Source of the DNA: Bradyrhizobium sp. AZCC 1719 | GTDB lineage: Bacteria > Pseudomonadota > Alphaproteobacteria > Rhizobiales > Xanthobacteraceae | Direction: 5' to 3' | Assembly (NCBI RefSeq): GCF_036924525.1 | Contig: NZ_JAZHRU010000001.1 | Location: 3,129,001 to 3,193,000, forward strand | DNA: 64,000 nucleotides | The notes under the pieces: generated by a model | What the model was told of the DNA's origin: nothing | Seen by the model: the letters and a program-made list of their open reading frames with translations, nothing else | Databases searched by the model: none | Translations under genes and position numbers: made by a program | In this document: piece by piece, positions 9,531 through 17,989 of the stretch | Numbering within the stretch: position 1 is the first letter of the stretch | Layout of the letters: every line of letters begins with the position of its first letter

Positions 9531-11302
9531 GTTGATCCCGCGTGAGTCATATCGATGAGGTACTTTTGCATGTCCCAGGCGCCGGTCGGACAACGCTCGG
9601 CGCACAGCCCGCAATGCAGGCAGACGTCTTCATCCTTCACCATGACGCGGCCGGTCTTGAGCCCTTCGGCGACATAGAGCGCCTGGTCGTGATGCGGCGA
9701 CGGCGCTTTCAGCCGTTGCCGCAGGTCGTCCTCCTCGCCGTTCTCTGTAAACGTGATGCAATCCATCGGGCAGATGTCGACGCAGGCATCGCATTCGATG
9801 CAGGCTGGCGCCGAGAATATGGTCTGCACGTCGCAGTTCAGGCAGCGCTGCGCCTCGCCGAGCGCGAGCTTGACGTCATAGCCGAGCTCGACCTCCGCCT
9901 TGATGTCCTTTAGCGCGATCACCTTGTCGCGATGCGGCACCTTGAAGCGCTTGTCGCCGGAGATGTCGTTGTCGTAGCTCCACTCGTGGATGCCCATCTT
10001 CTGCGAGAAGACGTTTACCTCGGGCAGCGGACGCTCGTTGATGTCCTCACCAGAGAGCATCTTGTGGATCGACAGCGCCGCGTCGTGGCCGTGCGCCACC
10101 GCCCAGATGATGTTCTTCGGACCGAAGGCGGCATCGCCGCCAAAGAACACTTTCGGATTGGTCGATACGAAGGTGTTGGGATCGACCTGCGGCATGTTCC
10201 ATTTGTCGAACTCGATGCCGCAGTCGCGCTCGATCCAGGGGAACGCGTTCTCCTGGCCGACGGCGACCAGCACGTCATCGCAAGGGATGGTCTGGTCCGG
10301 CTCGCCCGAGGGCACCAGGTTACGACGGCCCTTGGCGTCGTATTCGGCCTTCACCTTCTGGAAGGTAACGCCGATCAGCTTGCCGCTTACATGCTTGAAT
10401 GCCACCGGCACCATGCAATTGAGGATCGGAATATCCTCGTGAAGGGCGTCTTCCTTCTCCCAGGGGCTCGCCTTCATCTCCTCGAAGCCGGAGCGCACGA
10501 TCACTTTGACGTCCGCGCCGCCGAGCCGGCGCGCGGTGCGGCAACAATCCATCGCGGTGTTGCCGCCGCCGAGCACGATGACGCGGCGGCCAATCTTCTC
10601 GACATGGCCGAACGAGACGGAAGCGAGCCATTCAATGCCGATGTGAATGTTGGCGGCTGCTTCCTTGCGGCCGGGGATGTCGAGCTCGCGACCGCGCGGC
10701 GCGCCGGAGCCGACGAAGATCGCGTCATAGTTTTCGCTCAGCAGCTTCTTCAGGCTGTCGACGCGATGGCCGCCCTTGAACTCGACGCCGAGGTCGAGGA
10801 TGTAATCGGTTTCCTCGTCGATGACCGAGTCAGGCAGGCGGAACTTTGGAATCTGGCTCCGCATCATGCCGCCCGCCTTGGGATCGGAATCGAACACGGT
10901 GCAGTGATAGCCGAGCGGGGCGAGGTCGCGCGCGACGGTGAGCGAGGCGGGACCGCCGCCGACCAGCGCGATGCGCTTGCCGTTCTTCGCCGATGATGGC
11001 TTCGGCATGCGGTGCTTGACGTCGTCCTTGAAGTCGGCGGCAACGCGCTTCAGGCGGCAGATCGCAACCGGGTTTTCCTCGACGCGGCCCCGCCGGCAGG
11101 CGGGCTCGCATGGACGATCGCAGGTGCGTCCCAGAATTCCGGGAAACACATTCGATTTCCAGTTGATCATGTAGGCGTCGCTATAACGCCCCTCGGCAAT
11201 CAAACGGATGTACTCGGGAACCGGGGTGTGAGCGGGGCAGGCCCATTGGCAATCAACCACTTTGTGAAAGTAGTCTGGCGCCGAGATATCAGTCGGTTTC
11301 AT
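9500..11302 (-). CDS. FAD-dependent NAD(P)H oxidoreductase with two [4Fe-4S] ferredoxin motifs (GltD-like)
   Basis: A 600-residue protein resembling the glutamate synthase small subunit. The N-terminal Fe-S region has CQWACPAHTPVPEY and the CDRPCEPACRRG cysteines. An FAD-binding ALVGGGPASL lies near 111-120, and a second dinucleotide site VIVLGGGNTAMDC near 240. The extreme C-terminus adds two 4Fe-4S motifs (CIECDACVDICP and CLHCGLCAERCP). It leads the korAB operon. The inferred role is electron transfer between NAD(P)H and the ferredoxin pool serving KorAB; true GltD would normally lie next to gltB, which is absent. The exact partner is inferred from context. Confidence 0.88.
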   Translation of the reverse strand: MKPTDISAPDYFHKVVDCQWACPAHTPVPEYIRLIAEGRYSDAYMINWKSNVFPGILGRTCDRPCEPACRRGRVEENPVAICRLKRVAADFKDDVKHRMPKPSSAKNGKRIALVGGGPASLTVARDLAPLGYHCTVFDSDPKAGGMMRSQIPKFRLPDSVIDEETDYILDLGVEFKGGHRVDSLKKLLSENYDAIFVGSGAPRGRELDIPGRKEAAANIHIGIEWLASVSFGHVEKIGRRVIVLGGGNTAMDCCRTARRLGGADVKVIVRSGFEEMKASPWEKEDALHEDIPILNCMVPVAFKHVSGKLIGVTFQKVKAEYDAKGRRNLVPSGEPDQTIPCDDVLVAVGQENAFPWIERDCGIEFDKWNMPQVDPNTFVSTNPKVFFGGDAAFGPKNIIWAVAHGHDAALSIHKMLSGEDINERPLPEVNVFSQKMGIHEWSYDNDISGDKRFKVPHRDKVIALKDIKAEVELGYDVKLALGEAQRCLNCDVQTIFSAPACIECDACVDICPMDCITFTENGEEDDLRQRLKAPSPHHDQALYVAEGLKTGRVMVKDEDVCLHCGLCAERCPTGAWDMQKYLIDMTHAGSTCQSKARSAA

Positions 11303-11503
11303 TCCTACCTTGTCCGCGCAAGCTCAGGAAACGCGGCCTTATTTTGCCTGCGAACGCTTAAGGAGCGTTCTTGTGGTTTTTGAATTGGATCATAGGGTTA
11401 TCTTATTAGAGCCATTCCAGACGCTGCGCACAAGGCAATTCTGTGCGATCTCCAGCTTTCCAATTGCACGGAAGCGTGGATTTGGCGTCGCAGCGTTGAT
11501 CTG

Positions 11504-11524
11504 GCACTGCAGCATGTGCAGTGC
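11504..11524. terminator. Hairpin between chrA and the kor operon
   Basis: GCACTGCA-GCATG-TGCAGTGC is a perfect 8-bp stem with a 5-nt loop. It is located 35 bp past the chrA stop and about 200 bp before the next gene start, where a terminator for chrA would be expected. No U-run follows on the minus strand, so it may be a weak or Rho-assisted terminator, or an operator for the kor operon. Confidence 0.35.
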
Positions 11525-11558
11525 AGCTTTGCTTTAATGCTGAATGAACGGGCAGACG

Positions 11559-12758
11559 TCAGGTCAGCGGCAGCGCAGCTCCGGCCGTCGCCAGGATGAC
11601 GACGACAATCCATGGCGGCAGCTTCCAGACCGTCAGCAGCAGGAAGCCGGCGAGCGCGACGGCGAAGTCACGTGGTGTGAGCACGGCGCTGGTCCAGACC
11701 GGATTGTAGAGCGCGGCGCCAAGGATGCCGACGACGGCGGCATTGGTGCCGCGCATCGCGGCCTGGGCCTTGGGGCGCAGGCGTAGCGCATCCCAGAATG
11801 GCAGCATGCCGTAGACCAGCAGCAGTCCAGGCAGGGACAAGGCGATGAGCGCAATCGAAGCGCCGGCGAGCCCGTTGGGGGCGGGCTCCGCGACCGCGCC
11901 GAGATAGGCCGCGAACGTGAACAGCGGTCCGGGCACCGCTTGCGCCATGCCGTAACCCGCCAGGAAATCCGCGTTGCTGACCCAGCCCGGCGTTACGACT
12001 TCCGCCTGCAATAGCGGCAGCACGACATGGCCGCCGCCGAACACCAGGGCGCCAGAACGATAGAAGGCGTCGAACAGGGCAAGCCCTTGCGAGCCGGTTT
12101 GTGCCGTCACCAGCGGCGTGATCAGGAACAAGGCCGCGAAAAGCACGAGCGCCGCCGCGCCGTGTCGATGCGATACGGAGAATCCGAGATGGCCGGTCGG
12201 AGCGGGTGCGCCTCCGCGGCACAGCCAGAGCCCGGCCAAGGCTCCAAGAGCGATGGCGCCGATCTGTCCGAACGACCCACCGACGAAAACCACGATCGCA
12301 ACCGCGGCAAGTGCGATGGCGGCGCGTTCGCGGTCCGGCGTCAGGCTGCTCGCCATACCCCAGATGGCCTGTGCGACCACAGCAACCGCCACCAGCTTCA
12401 GGCCGTGAAGAATGCCTTCGGCAAACGGGCCAGTGAGGACGCTCGCACCGAGCGCGAAAGCGAAGAGAATGACAGCAGATGGCATGGTGAAAGCGAACCA
12501 CGCAGCTAGCCCGCCAAGCAGGCCGTTGCCGCGCAGTATGCCGAGGGTGAAGCCGACCTGGCTGGACGCCGGGCCCGGCAGGAATTGGCAGAGCGCAACG
12601 ACATCAGCGTAACTGCTTTCGCTGAGCCATTTCCGCCGCTCGACGAATTCGGTCCTGAAGTAACCGAGATGTGCGATCGGCCCGCCGAACGATGTCAGGC
12701 CAAGCTTGAGAAAGGCGGCAAAAACCTCGGCGACACTGTCCGCGGATTTTTCCGCCAT
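11559..12758 (-). CDS. chrA: Chromate transporter, CHR family (two-domain)
   Basis: About 399 residues. It has the duplicated CHR layout: FLKLGLTSFGGPIAHLGYF with CQFLPGPASSQVG in the N-half, and FGGGHVVLPLLQAEVV with MAQAVPGPLFTFAAYLG in the C-half. Around ten membrane segments are expected. The family exports chromate with proton or sulfate coupling. The ATG at 12758 has GGAG upstream; an in-frame start 14 codons earlier has no ribosome site. No regulator is adjacent. It lies about 100 bp downstream of the unknown gene ending the pqq operon and could be read through from it. Confidence 0.93.
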   Translation of the reverse strand: MAEKSADSVAEVFAAFLKLGLTSFGGPIAHLGYFRTEFVERRKWLSESSYADVVALCQFLPGPASSQVGFTLGILRGNGLLGGLAAWFAFTMPSAVILFAFALGASVLTGPFAEGILHGLKLVAVAVVAQAIWGMASSLTPDRERAAIALAAVAIVVFVGGSFGQIGAIALGALAGLWLCRGGAPAPTGHLGFSVSHRHGAAALVLFAALFLITPLVTAQTGSQGLALFDAFYRSGALVFGGGHVVLPLLQAEVVTPGWVSNADFLAGYGMAQAVPGPLFTFAAYLGAVAEPAPNGLAGASIALIALSLPGLLLVYGMLPFWDALRLRPKAQAAMRGTNAAVVGILGAALYNPVWTSAVLTPRDFAVALAGFLLLTVWKLPPWIVVVILATAGAALPLT

Positions 12759-12855
12759 GCATTTCAACTCCGTTGTGGTGATCGACGATACCGGGAACAT
12801 GCCCGGCCGCCAAGCGTTTCGCCCCGAGCGACCCGACGACTACATGTGCGCCAGA

Positions 12856-13524
12856 TCAGCCGCCGATATCGCTCTTCGCCAGATCCCACATCAGCCGGTA
12901 GGTGCCGCTCGAGATCGTCAGCGGCTTCAATGCGATGTTGCCGCTGAAGCGCAGCATCGCCGGCGGCAGCGCGCCAACGTCGGTCGCGTCAATCAGCACA
13001 AACCAATCGCTGGCGCCGGGATCGGACGCGGAGGGATCGTCGGTGATCGGCTTCGACAGCGCCGGGTCGCTCTCGATCAGGTGTACAGATATGATCCCGT
13101 CGCGCTGCGCGGGATCGAGTTGCTCGGCAAGCGCAACCCGCAGCTTGTCCTCGCCGCCGGACGGGGGACGCAGCTTGACGATGCCGAGCGCCGCGCCGCG
13201 GCCGGTGCCGCGACTAACCGTGATGCGTGCGACCGCGCGGATCATGTTTTTGAAGCGCGCAATGTTGGCTTTCGACCATGCGGTCTGGTTGGCGAGCGCG
13301 GTGCGATAGGCCGGACTATCCAGCACCTCGAACGTTTCGGTGGAATAGAGGCTGAGATATTTCGGGTCGGCGTCATGCGCGACATAGCGGCGGGCCTCGA
13401 GAAAACCTTCGATGGCGACGCGCTCTTCGAGATGTTCGCGATCGTACCAGCGATTGAACTCGGCTTCGTGCTCGGCATCGATATTCATCGACGTCAGCAG
13501 CATGCCCTTTCCGGCGATCGGCAT
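12856..13524 (-). CDS. Unknown protein, likely dimeric alpha/beta-barrel (EthD-like) fold
   Basis: A 222-residue soluble protein with no signal peptide. The N-terminus MLLTSMNIDAEHEAEFNRWYDREHL, with EFNRWYDREHL, is characteristic of ferredoxin-like dimeric alpha/beta-barrel (EthD/antibiotic-monooxygenase-type) domains. The second half may repeat the fold (FVLIDATDV). It lies 11 bp downstream of the S33 peptidase gene and so ends the pqq transcript. No catalytic residue could be assigned. A role linked to the peptidase or to PQQ handling is only suggested by position. Confidence 0.7.
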   Translation of the reverse strand: MPIAGKGMLLTSMNIDAEHEAEFNRWYDREHLEERVAIEGFLEARRYVAHDADPKYLSLYSTETFEVLDSPAYRTALANQTAWSKANIARFKNMIRAVARITVSRGTGRGAALGIVKLRPPSGGEDKLRVALAEQLDPAQRDGIISVHLIESDPALSKPITDDPSASDPGASDWFVLIDATDVGALPPAMLRFSGNIALKPLTISSGTYRLMWDLAKSDIGG

Positions 13525-13535
13525 TTTCTTGCTTC

Positions 13536-14522
13536 CTATTTGCTGGCTTGGGATGCCATGTCCGCGATTGCCTTCATCACAGCGTCGCGGACGCCAGGAT
13601 CATACAGCGTGTGGCCGGCGCCCTCGACAAAGCGGATTTCGGCTTCGCGCCAAACTGCCGCAAGCGCGTGCGAGGTCGCGGGCGGACAAAGCAGATCGTA
13701 ACGGCCTTGCACGATGATGCCGGGAACGCCGGCAAGCCTGACCGCTTCGGCTATCAATTGATCCGGCTTCATGAAGCAGTCATTGGCGAAATAGTGCGCT
13801 TCCATAAACGGCGTCGTCGGCATGTTGCGCGACGAATTCAGCGTCGACAGGTCAAGGCGCGTGCGGTTCGGCGTGTGTTCGGAAAGTATCCGTTCGGTTT
13901 CGCCCCATGCCCGCGCGGCAGGAACATTCACGTCGGGATTGGGATCGAGGATCCTGCGGAAATACGCCTGCAGCGGTTGCGCGCGCTCGCCTTCCGGCAA
14001 CACGCTCATGAAGTCGTCGTAAAGCCCGGGATAGAACCGCGGCAGCACTTTTAGAAAGCCGTTTTCGATTTCCTCTGATGTGCCCAGGAAAGTAGCGCGC
14101 AGCACGATGCCGGAGACGCGGTCGGGATGGGCCTGCGCATAGGCCAGCGCCAGCGTCGCGCCCCAGGAGCCGCCGACAACCATCCAGCGCTGAAAGCCGA
14201 ATTTCTCGCGGATCATTTCCATGTCTGCGATCAGATGCGGCAGCGTGTTGGCTTCGCGGCCGCCCTTGGGGCGGCTTCGTCCGGCACCGCGCTGGTCGAA
14301 CAGCACGGCATGAAAACGTTCGGGATCGAACAGCCGGCGATGATCGGGCTGGCACCCACTGCCGGGCCCGCCATGCAGATAGATCGCTGGAGTGCCATCG
14401 GGCCGGCCGATGCTCTCGACATAGATGTCGTGGCCTTCGCCAACCGCGAGCTGCTCCGACGTCAGCGGCGCAAAGGGGTCGGCGCGTTTGATGGATTTGC
14501 CGGCGTCGGCATCAGGCGCCAT
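13536..14522 (-). CDS. pip: Proline iminopeptidase-like S33 family peptidase
   Basis: About 328 residues, close to the usual length for prolyl aminopeptidase. It has HGGPGSG (about 50-56, oxyanion hole), DQRGAGRS (about 77-84) and the nucleophile elbow GGSWGA (Ser119). A His in GAGHTLYDPG near the C-terminus completes the triad. The ATG at 14522 is chosen because the longer frame adds 34 Arg/Ser-rich residues that overlap pqqE heavily. It overlaps the pqqE 3' end by 11 bp, which suggests translational coupling to PQQ synthesis. It normally releases N-terminal proline; a role in trimming processed PqqA is an inference. Confidence 0.88.
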   Translation of the reverse strand: MAPDADAGKSIKRADPFAPLTSEQLAVGEGHDIYVESIGRPDGTPAIYLHGGPGSGCQPDHRRLFDPERFHAVLFDQRGAGRSRPKGGREANTLPHLIADMEMIREKFGFQRWMVVGGSWGATLALAYAQAHPDRVSGIVLRATFLGTSEEIENGFLKVLPRFYPGLYDDFMSVLPEGERAQPLQAYFRRILDPNPDVNVPAARAWGETERILSEHTPNRTRLDLSTLNSSRNMPTTPFMEAHYFANDCFMKPDQLIAEAVRLAGVPGIIVQGRYDLLCPPATSHALAAVWREAEIRFVEGAGHTLYDPGVRDAVMKAIADMASQASK

Positions 14523-15720
14523 GCTCGCCTTCCGTCTCCAGCGTGCCGCCGGCGAAATTGCGGTAGAGGAAGCGATCCTGGTGCGCGGCGGCCTCGCGCT
14601 CGGCGGTCTTGAAGATCTCTTCATGCCGCGGCGAGAACGTGCAGGCCGGATCGGTATTTCCGGCGTCGCCGGTCAGCGCAAAGGCCTGGCAGCGGCAGCC
14701 GCCGAAATCGATTTCGCGGAACTCGCAGCTCTTGCACGGCTCGGGCATCCAGCCGGTGCCGCGATAGCGGTTGAAGGCTTCCGAGTTCTGCCAGATCCAG
14801 GCGATCGAATGGTTTGAGCGGACGGATTCGAATTCGAGCCCGGTGATGCTTTCCGCGGCATGGCAGGGCAGCACCTTGCCCGCGGGCGAGATGTTGAAAA
14901 ACTGCCGGCCCCAGCCGCCCATGCACTTCTTCGGGCGCAGCGCGTAATAATCCGGCACGACATAGTCGATGGCGAGGGTGCCCTTCAGGCGCGTCGCGGC
15001 TTCCTCGACGATCCGGCTGGTTTCCTCGATCTGTTCGAGCGTCGGCATCAGCGCCGCGCGGTTCTTCAAGGCCCAGCCGTAATACTGGACGTTGGCGACC
15101 TCGAGCCGGTCGGCGTCGAGATCGACCGCCATCTGAATGATATCAGGGAGTTGGTGCAGGTTCTGGCGGTGCATGACCGCGTTGACCGTCAACGGCAGGT
15201 CGACCTCACGCGTCCATTTAGCGACTTCAAGCTTTTTCTCATGCGCATTTTTCAGCCCTGCGACGCGGTCGGCCACGATCGGCTCGTTGCCCTGGAAGCT
15301 GATCTGCACATGGCAGAGCCCGGCATCGGCGAGCGCGGACAGTTTTTCCTTGGTCAGCAGCACCGCCGAGGTGATGAGATTGCTGTACAGCCCGACATCG
15401 GTCGCGTGCTGCACCAACTCCACCAGGTCCTTGCGCGCGGTCGGCTCGCCGCCCGAGAAATGGATTTGCAGCACGCCGATTTCGGCGAGCTCGCTCAAGA
15501 CCTTCTTCCATTCTTCTGTAGTCAATTCGCTGCTGCCGCGGTCGAGCTCAACCGGGTTGGAGCAATAGGGGCACTGCAGCGGGCAGCGGTGCGTCAGCTC
15601 GGCGAGCACGGCAAGCGGAATGCCGAACGTCTCCGCGGTCGAACGCTTCTGTTCGAGCACCGCGAGCCCGTCACTGGGCGCGGCGCTGGCTGTTTTACCG
15701 TCTGCGAGAATGTCGGTCAT
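14512..15720 (-). CDS. pqqE: PqqA peptide cyclase (radical SAM)
   Basis: 402 residues. It carries the radical-SAM CxxxCxxC cluster (C46, C50, C53 in HRCPLQCPYC) and a C-terminal SPASM domain with CMGGWGRQF, VLPCHAA, CKSCEFREIDFGGCRCQ and PAC. It forms the Glu-Tyr carbon-carbon crosslink in PqqA with PqqD as chaperone. The N-terminus is about 20 residues longer than the usual start. The ATG overlaps the pqqD stop by 4 bp. Confidence 0.97.
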   Translation of the reverse strand: MTDILADGKTASAAPSDGLAVLEQKRSTAETFGIPLAVLAELTHRCPLQCPYCSNPVELDRGSSELTTEEWKKVLSELAEIGVLQIHFSGGEPTARKDLVELVQHATDVGLYSNLITSAVLLTKEKLSALADAGLCHVQISFQGNEPIVADRVAGLKNAHEKKLEVAKWTREVDLPLTVNAVMHRQNLHQLPDIIQMAVDLDADRLEVANVQYYGWALKNRAALMPTLEQIEETSRIVEEAATRLKGTLAIDYVVPDYYALRPKKCMGGWGRQFFNISPAGKVLPCHAAESITGLEFESVRSNHSIAWIWQNSEAFNRYRGTGWMPEPCKSCEFREIDFGGCRCQAFALTGDAGNTDPACTFSPRHEEIFKTAEREAAAHQDRFLYRNFAGGTLETEGEHGA

Positions 15721-16028
15721 GACGTCTTCTCACGCGCTTCGGTCAGAAAGCCCTTGTCGGCGAGGTCCTGCAACATCGCGATGACGTCGGTTAAAATCGC
15801 CTCGCGCGGCGCGGCGTATTTGGCTGCAAGCTGGTCGACCATGTCGGCGACGCTGCGCTCGCCGTCGCAAAGTTGCAGCACCTCAACTGCGATCTCATCC
15901 GGCGCCAGCACCCGCTCCGGCGCCAGGATCACCCAGACCTGCCGCGTCTCATCGAACTTCAAGCGGGCGTGCCGCGGCAATTTCGGCCGGCTCGCCTCGC
16001 TGACACTGATGTTGCGGCCTAGAGCCAT
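15717..16028 (-). CDS. pqqD: PqqA-binding chaperone PqqD
   Basis: About 103 residues from the ATG at 16028 (MALGRNISVSEASRPKLPRH). It shows the family pattern PKLPRHARLKFDETRQVWVILAPERVL and a winged-helix ending (VLQLCDGERSVADMVDQL). PqqD presents PqqA to PqqE. A longer frame exists, but the first 40 residues have no homology pattern and overlap pqqC. AAAGGGAA precedes the chosen start. It lies 31 bp after pqqC. Confidence 0.95.
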   Translation of the reverse strand: MALGRNISVSEASRPKLPRHARLKFDETRQVWVILAPERVLAPDEIAVEVLQLCDGERSVADMVDQLAAKYAAPREAILTDVIAMLQDLADKGFLTEAREKTS

Positions 16029-16059
16029 CGATCGCCAGTTCCCTTTGTCAGTTTCCTCG

Positions 16060-16839
16060 TTAGCTTCCTTGGGGCACGAATGCCCCGGGCGGTATGTGGC
16101 CCTCGACATAGGCATGATACAGCGCGTCGAGCTGAACCCATAGCACATTGGTCTTGAAGATCAGCGCGTTGCAGACCGCCTCACGCTCCGCCGGCGTTTT
16201 TGCGTTCGCCTTGACGTATTCCAGCGCGAAGCCCGCATCGCGAGGCGCCTGGGTCAGGCGGCGGCTGAAATAGCTCATGATGTCAGGATTCACGAAATCA
16301 TAGTGCTGCAGCATCCCGGAGATGCGCTCCTCGTGGAGGTTCGGCGCGAACAGTTCCGTAAGCGAGGAAGCGATGGCCTCCAGCGGCGTCTTGTCGCGGC
16401 AGAAATGCACATAGGCCTCCACCGCAAATCGCGTTGCCGGCAGGATGCCTTCGGTCGATTCCACATAGGCGCTGTCGAGACCGAGCCCCTCGGTCAGTTT
16501 GAGCCAGCGCTCGATGCCGCCTTCGCTGCCCACATCGCCATCGTGATCCTCGATGCGGTGCCGCCATTCGATCCGGGTCGCACGGTCGCGGAACCGCGAG
16601 ATCACCATCGCATCCTTCAGCGGGATCGTGCTCTGGTAATAATAGCGGTTCAGTGCCCAGGCCTGCACCTGCCCCTTGTTGAGCTTGCCGCCATGCAACA
16701 GCCGATGGAACGGATGCAAGCTGTGATAACGCGTCGCGCCGATATGGCGCAGCGTCGCCTCCAGTTCCTCGGCGCTATTGAGCGTAATGCCCTTGCCGAT
16801 CGATAGGGCGGTCATTGCGGGTGCAGCGACGACGTTCAC
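16060..16839 (-). CDS. pqqC: Pyrroloquinoline-quinone synthase PqqC
   Basis: 259 residues. It has the PqqC all-helical fold signature YHSLHPFHRLLHGGKLNKGQ, ALNRYYYQSTIPLKD and RIEWRHRIEDHDG. It performs the final ring closure and oxidation to PQQ. The start is GTG, overlapping the pqqB stop (GTGA, 4 bp), which agrees with coupling. An in-frame ATG eight codons on is possible but loses the coupling. Confidence 0.96.
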   Translation of the reverse strand: MNVVAAPAMTALSIGKGITLNSAEELEATLRHIGATRYHSLHPFHRLLHGGKLNKGQVQAWALNRYYYQSTIPLKDAMVISRFRDRATRIEWRHRIEDHDGDVGSEGGIERWLKLTEGLGLDSAYVESTEGILPATRFAVEAYVHFCRDKTPLEAIASSLTELFAPNLHEERISGMLQHYDFVNPDIMSYFSRRLTQAPRDAGFALEYVKANAKTPAEREAVCNALIFKTNVLWVQLDALYHAYVEGHIPPGAFVPQGS

Positions 16840-17765
16840 AGCTTGATCTCCGTTCCGTCAGCGGGGATGTGCCAGCCTGCCTGCTCCACTGCCTTGCGTT
16901 CGTCCGAGCCGCGCAGCAGAGCGGGGTTGGAGTTGTTGATATGCAGGAACACCTTCGTTCCGACGTCGAGATCGGCGAGGCTCTCGATCGCGCCACGATC
17001 GCCGGACATCGAAATATGGCCCATGCTTTGTCCTGTCTTGGTGCCGAGGCCGGCTGCGATCAATTCATCGTCGCGCCACACGGTGCCGTCAAAAAACACC
17101 AGATCAGCGCCCGAAAGGCGCGATTTGAGATCGTCGGTCACGCGTGCGCAGGCGGCCAGGAAATAGAAATACTTGCCGCTTCCCTTGTCCAGAATCCGCA
17201 AGCCCAGCGTGTCGCCCGCGCCGTCGCCGCCTGCCGGATGCGCCTTGCCTTCGAGATACCACGCGCCCTTGCCGGGAACCGCGAAGGGCAGGATTTCCAT
17301 GCCGGATGGCGAGCCGTCGGGCAGGGCGGGCTCGAACGCCTTGTCGACCTCGATCGGCCGCCGCTTCACGTTTTTCTCGTTCAGGACATTGAAGATGCTG
17401 TTGGATCTGAGAATCGCAAGTACCCGTTCATGCGCATAGAGCGTAAACGGCGAACCCTCGCGCATCGACAACAGCCCCGCGACGGCGTCGATTTCGCCAT
17501 TGGTCAGGATCACGCCGGCGATCGGGCTGTGCCTGAGCTGTCCCGCCCGGGGATGAAGCTGCGGCGTCGCGATCACCTGCTGGCGCAGGTCGGGCGAGGC
17601 GTTGATGAGATACCAGTGCTCGCCGTCTGCGCTGACCGCGATGGAGGCCTGGGTGCTCCGCAATTCCGGATGGTCGCTTCGTGCTTTCCGGCACACCGGG
17701 CATCCGCAATTCCACTGTGGAACGCCGCCGCCCGCCGCGGCGCCCAGGACGACGACGCGAAGCAT
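16836..17765 (-). CDS. pqqB: PQQ biosynthesis protein PqqB (metallo-beta-lactamase fold)
   Basis: About 309 residues from the ATG at 17765 (MLRVVVLGAAAGGGVPQWNC). The motifs GGGVPQWNCGCPVC, the early zinc-binding cysteines and HWYLINASPDLRQQ are diagnostic of PqqB, a metal-dependent hydroxylase of the Glu-Tyr intermediate. AGGAGACGG precedes the start. A frame extending 95 residues upstream is rejected as it runs through the pqqA leader. There is a 143-bp gap from pqqA. Confidence 0.96.
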   Translation of the reverse strand: MLRVVVLGAAAGGGVPQWNCGCPVCRKARSDHPELRSTQASIAVSADGEHWYLINASPDLRQQVIATPQLHPRAGQLRHSPIAGVILTNGEIDAVAGLLSMREGSPFTLYAHERVLAILRSNSIFNVLNEKNVKRRPIEVDKAFEPALPDGSPSGMEILPFAVPGKGAWYLEGKAHPAGGDGAGDTLGLRILDKGSGKYFYFLAACARVTDDLKSRLSGADLVFFDGTVWRDDELIAAGLGTKTGQSMGHISMSGDRGAIESLADLDVGTKVFLHINNSNPALLRGSDERKAVEQAGWHIPADGTEIKL

Positions 17766-17805
17766 GATCCGTCTCCTGGAGATTCGAAACTCGAAGGTAC
17801 AAACC

Positions 17806-17823
17806 AAAAACGCCACGAGGTGG
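17806..17823 (-). promoter_or_regulatory. Possible attenuator between pqqA and pqqB
   Basis: On the minus strand a short stem CCAC-CTC-GTGG is followed by CGTTTTT, and an alternative pairing AGGTGGA/TCCACCT spans about 60 nt upstream. It lies 40 bp before pqqB. Partial termination here would favour excess pqqA, as is known in other bacteria. It was read by eye; no folding energy was computed. Confidence 0.3.
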
Positions 17824-17908
17824 ATACCAGCCCCCGACGCCGCTCCGCTCTCGCAGAACGTGTCGAGCCCGGAAGTCCACCTGCGTGAGATTTGATACGC
17901 GCTACCGC

Positions 17909-17989
17909 TTACTTGCGGGTGGCGCACATATACATGTTGATTTCCATGCCGACCGATACTTCGGCGATTTTTGGTGCTTTCCAGGCCAT
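17909..17989 (-). CDS. pqqA: PQQ precursor peptide PqqA
   Basis: A 26-residue peptide too short for ordinary ORF calling: MAWKAPKIAEVSVGMEINMY, then MCATRK. The conserved Glu (E16) and Tyr (Y20), spaced ExxxY, are the residues crosslinked by PqqE. AAAGGAGCG precedes the ATG at the right distance. It lies 143 bp upstream of pqqB on the same strand. The gene heads the pqqABCDE operon. Confidence 0.96.
   Translation of the reverse strand: MAWKAPKIAEVSVGMEINMYMCATRK

Noticed and set aside
14860..16143. A 427-residue plus-strand open frame across pqqE/pqqD
   Set aside because: Overlaps two diagnostic genes and has no homology pattern.
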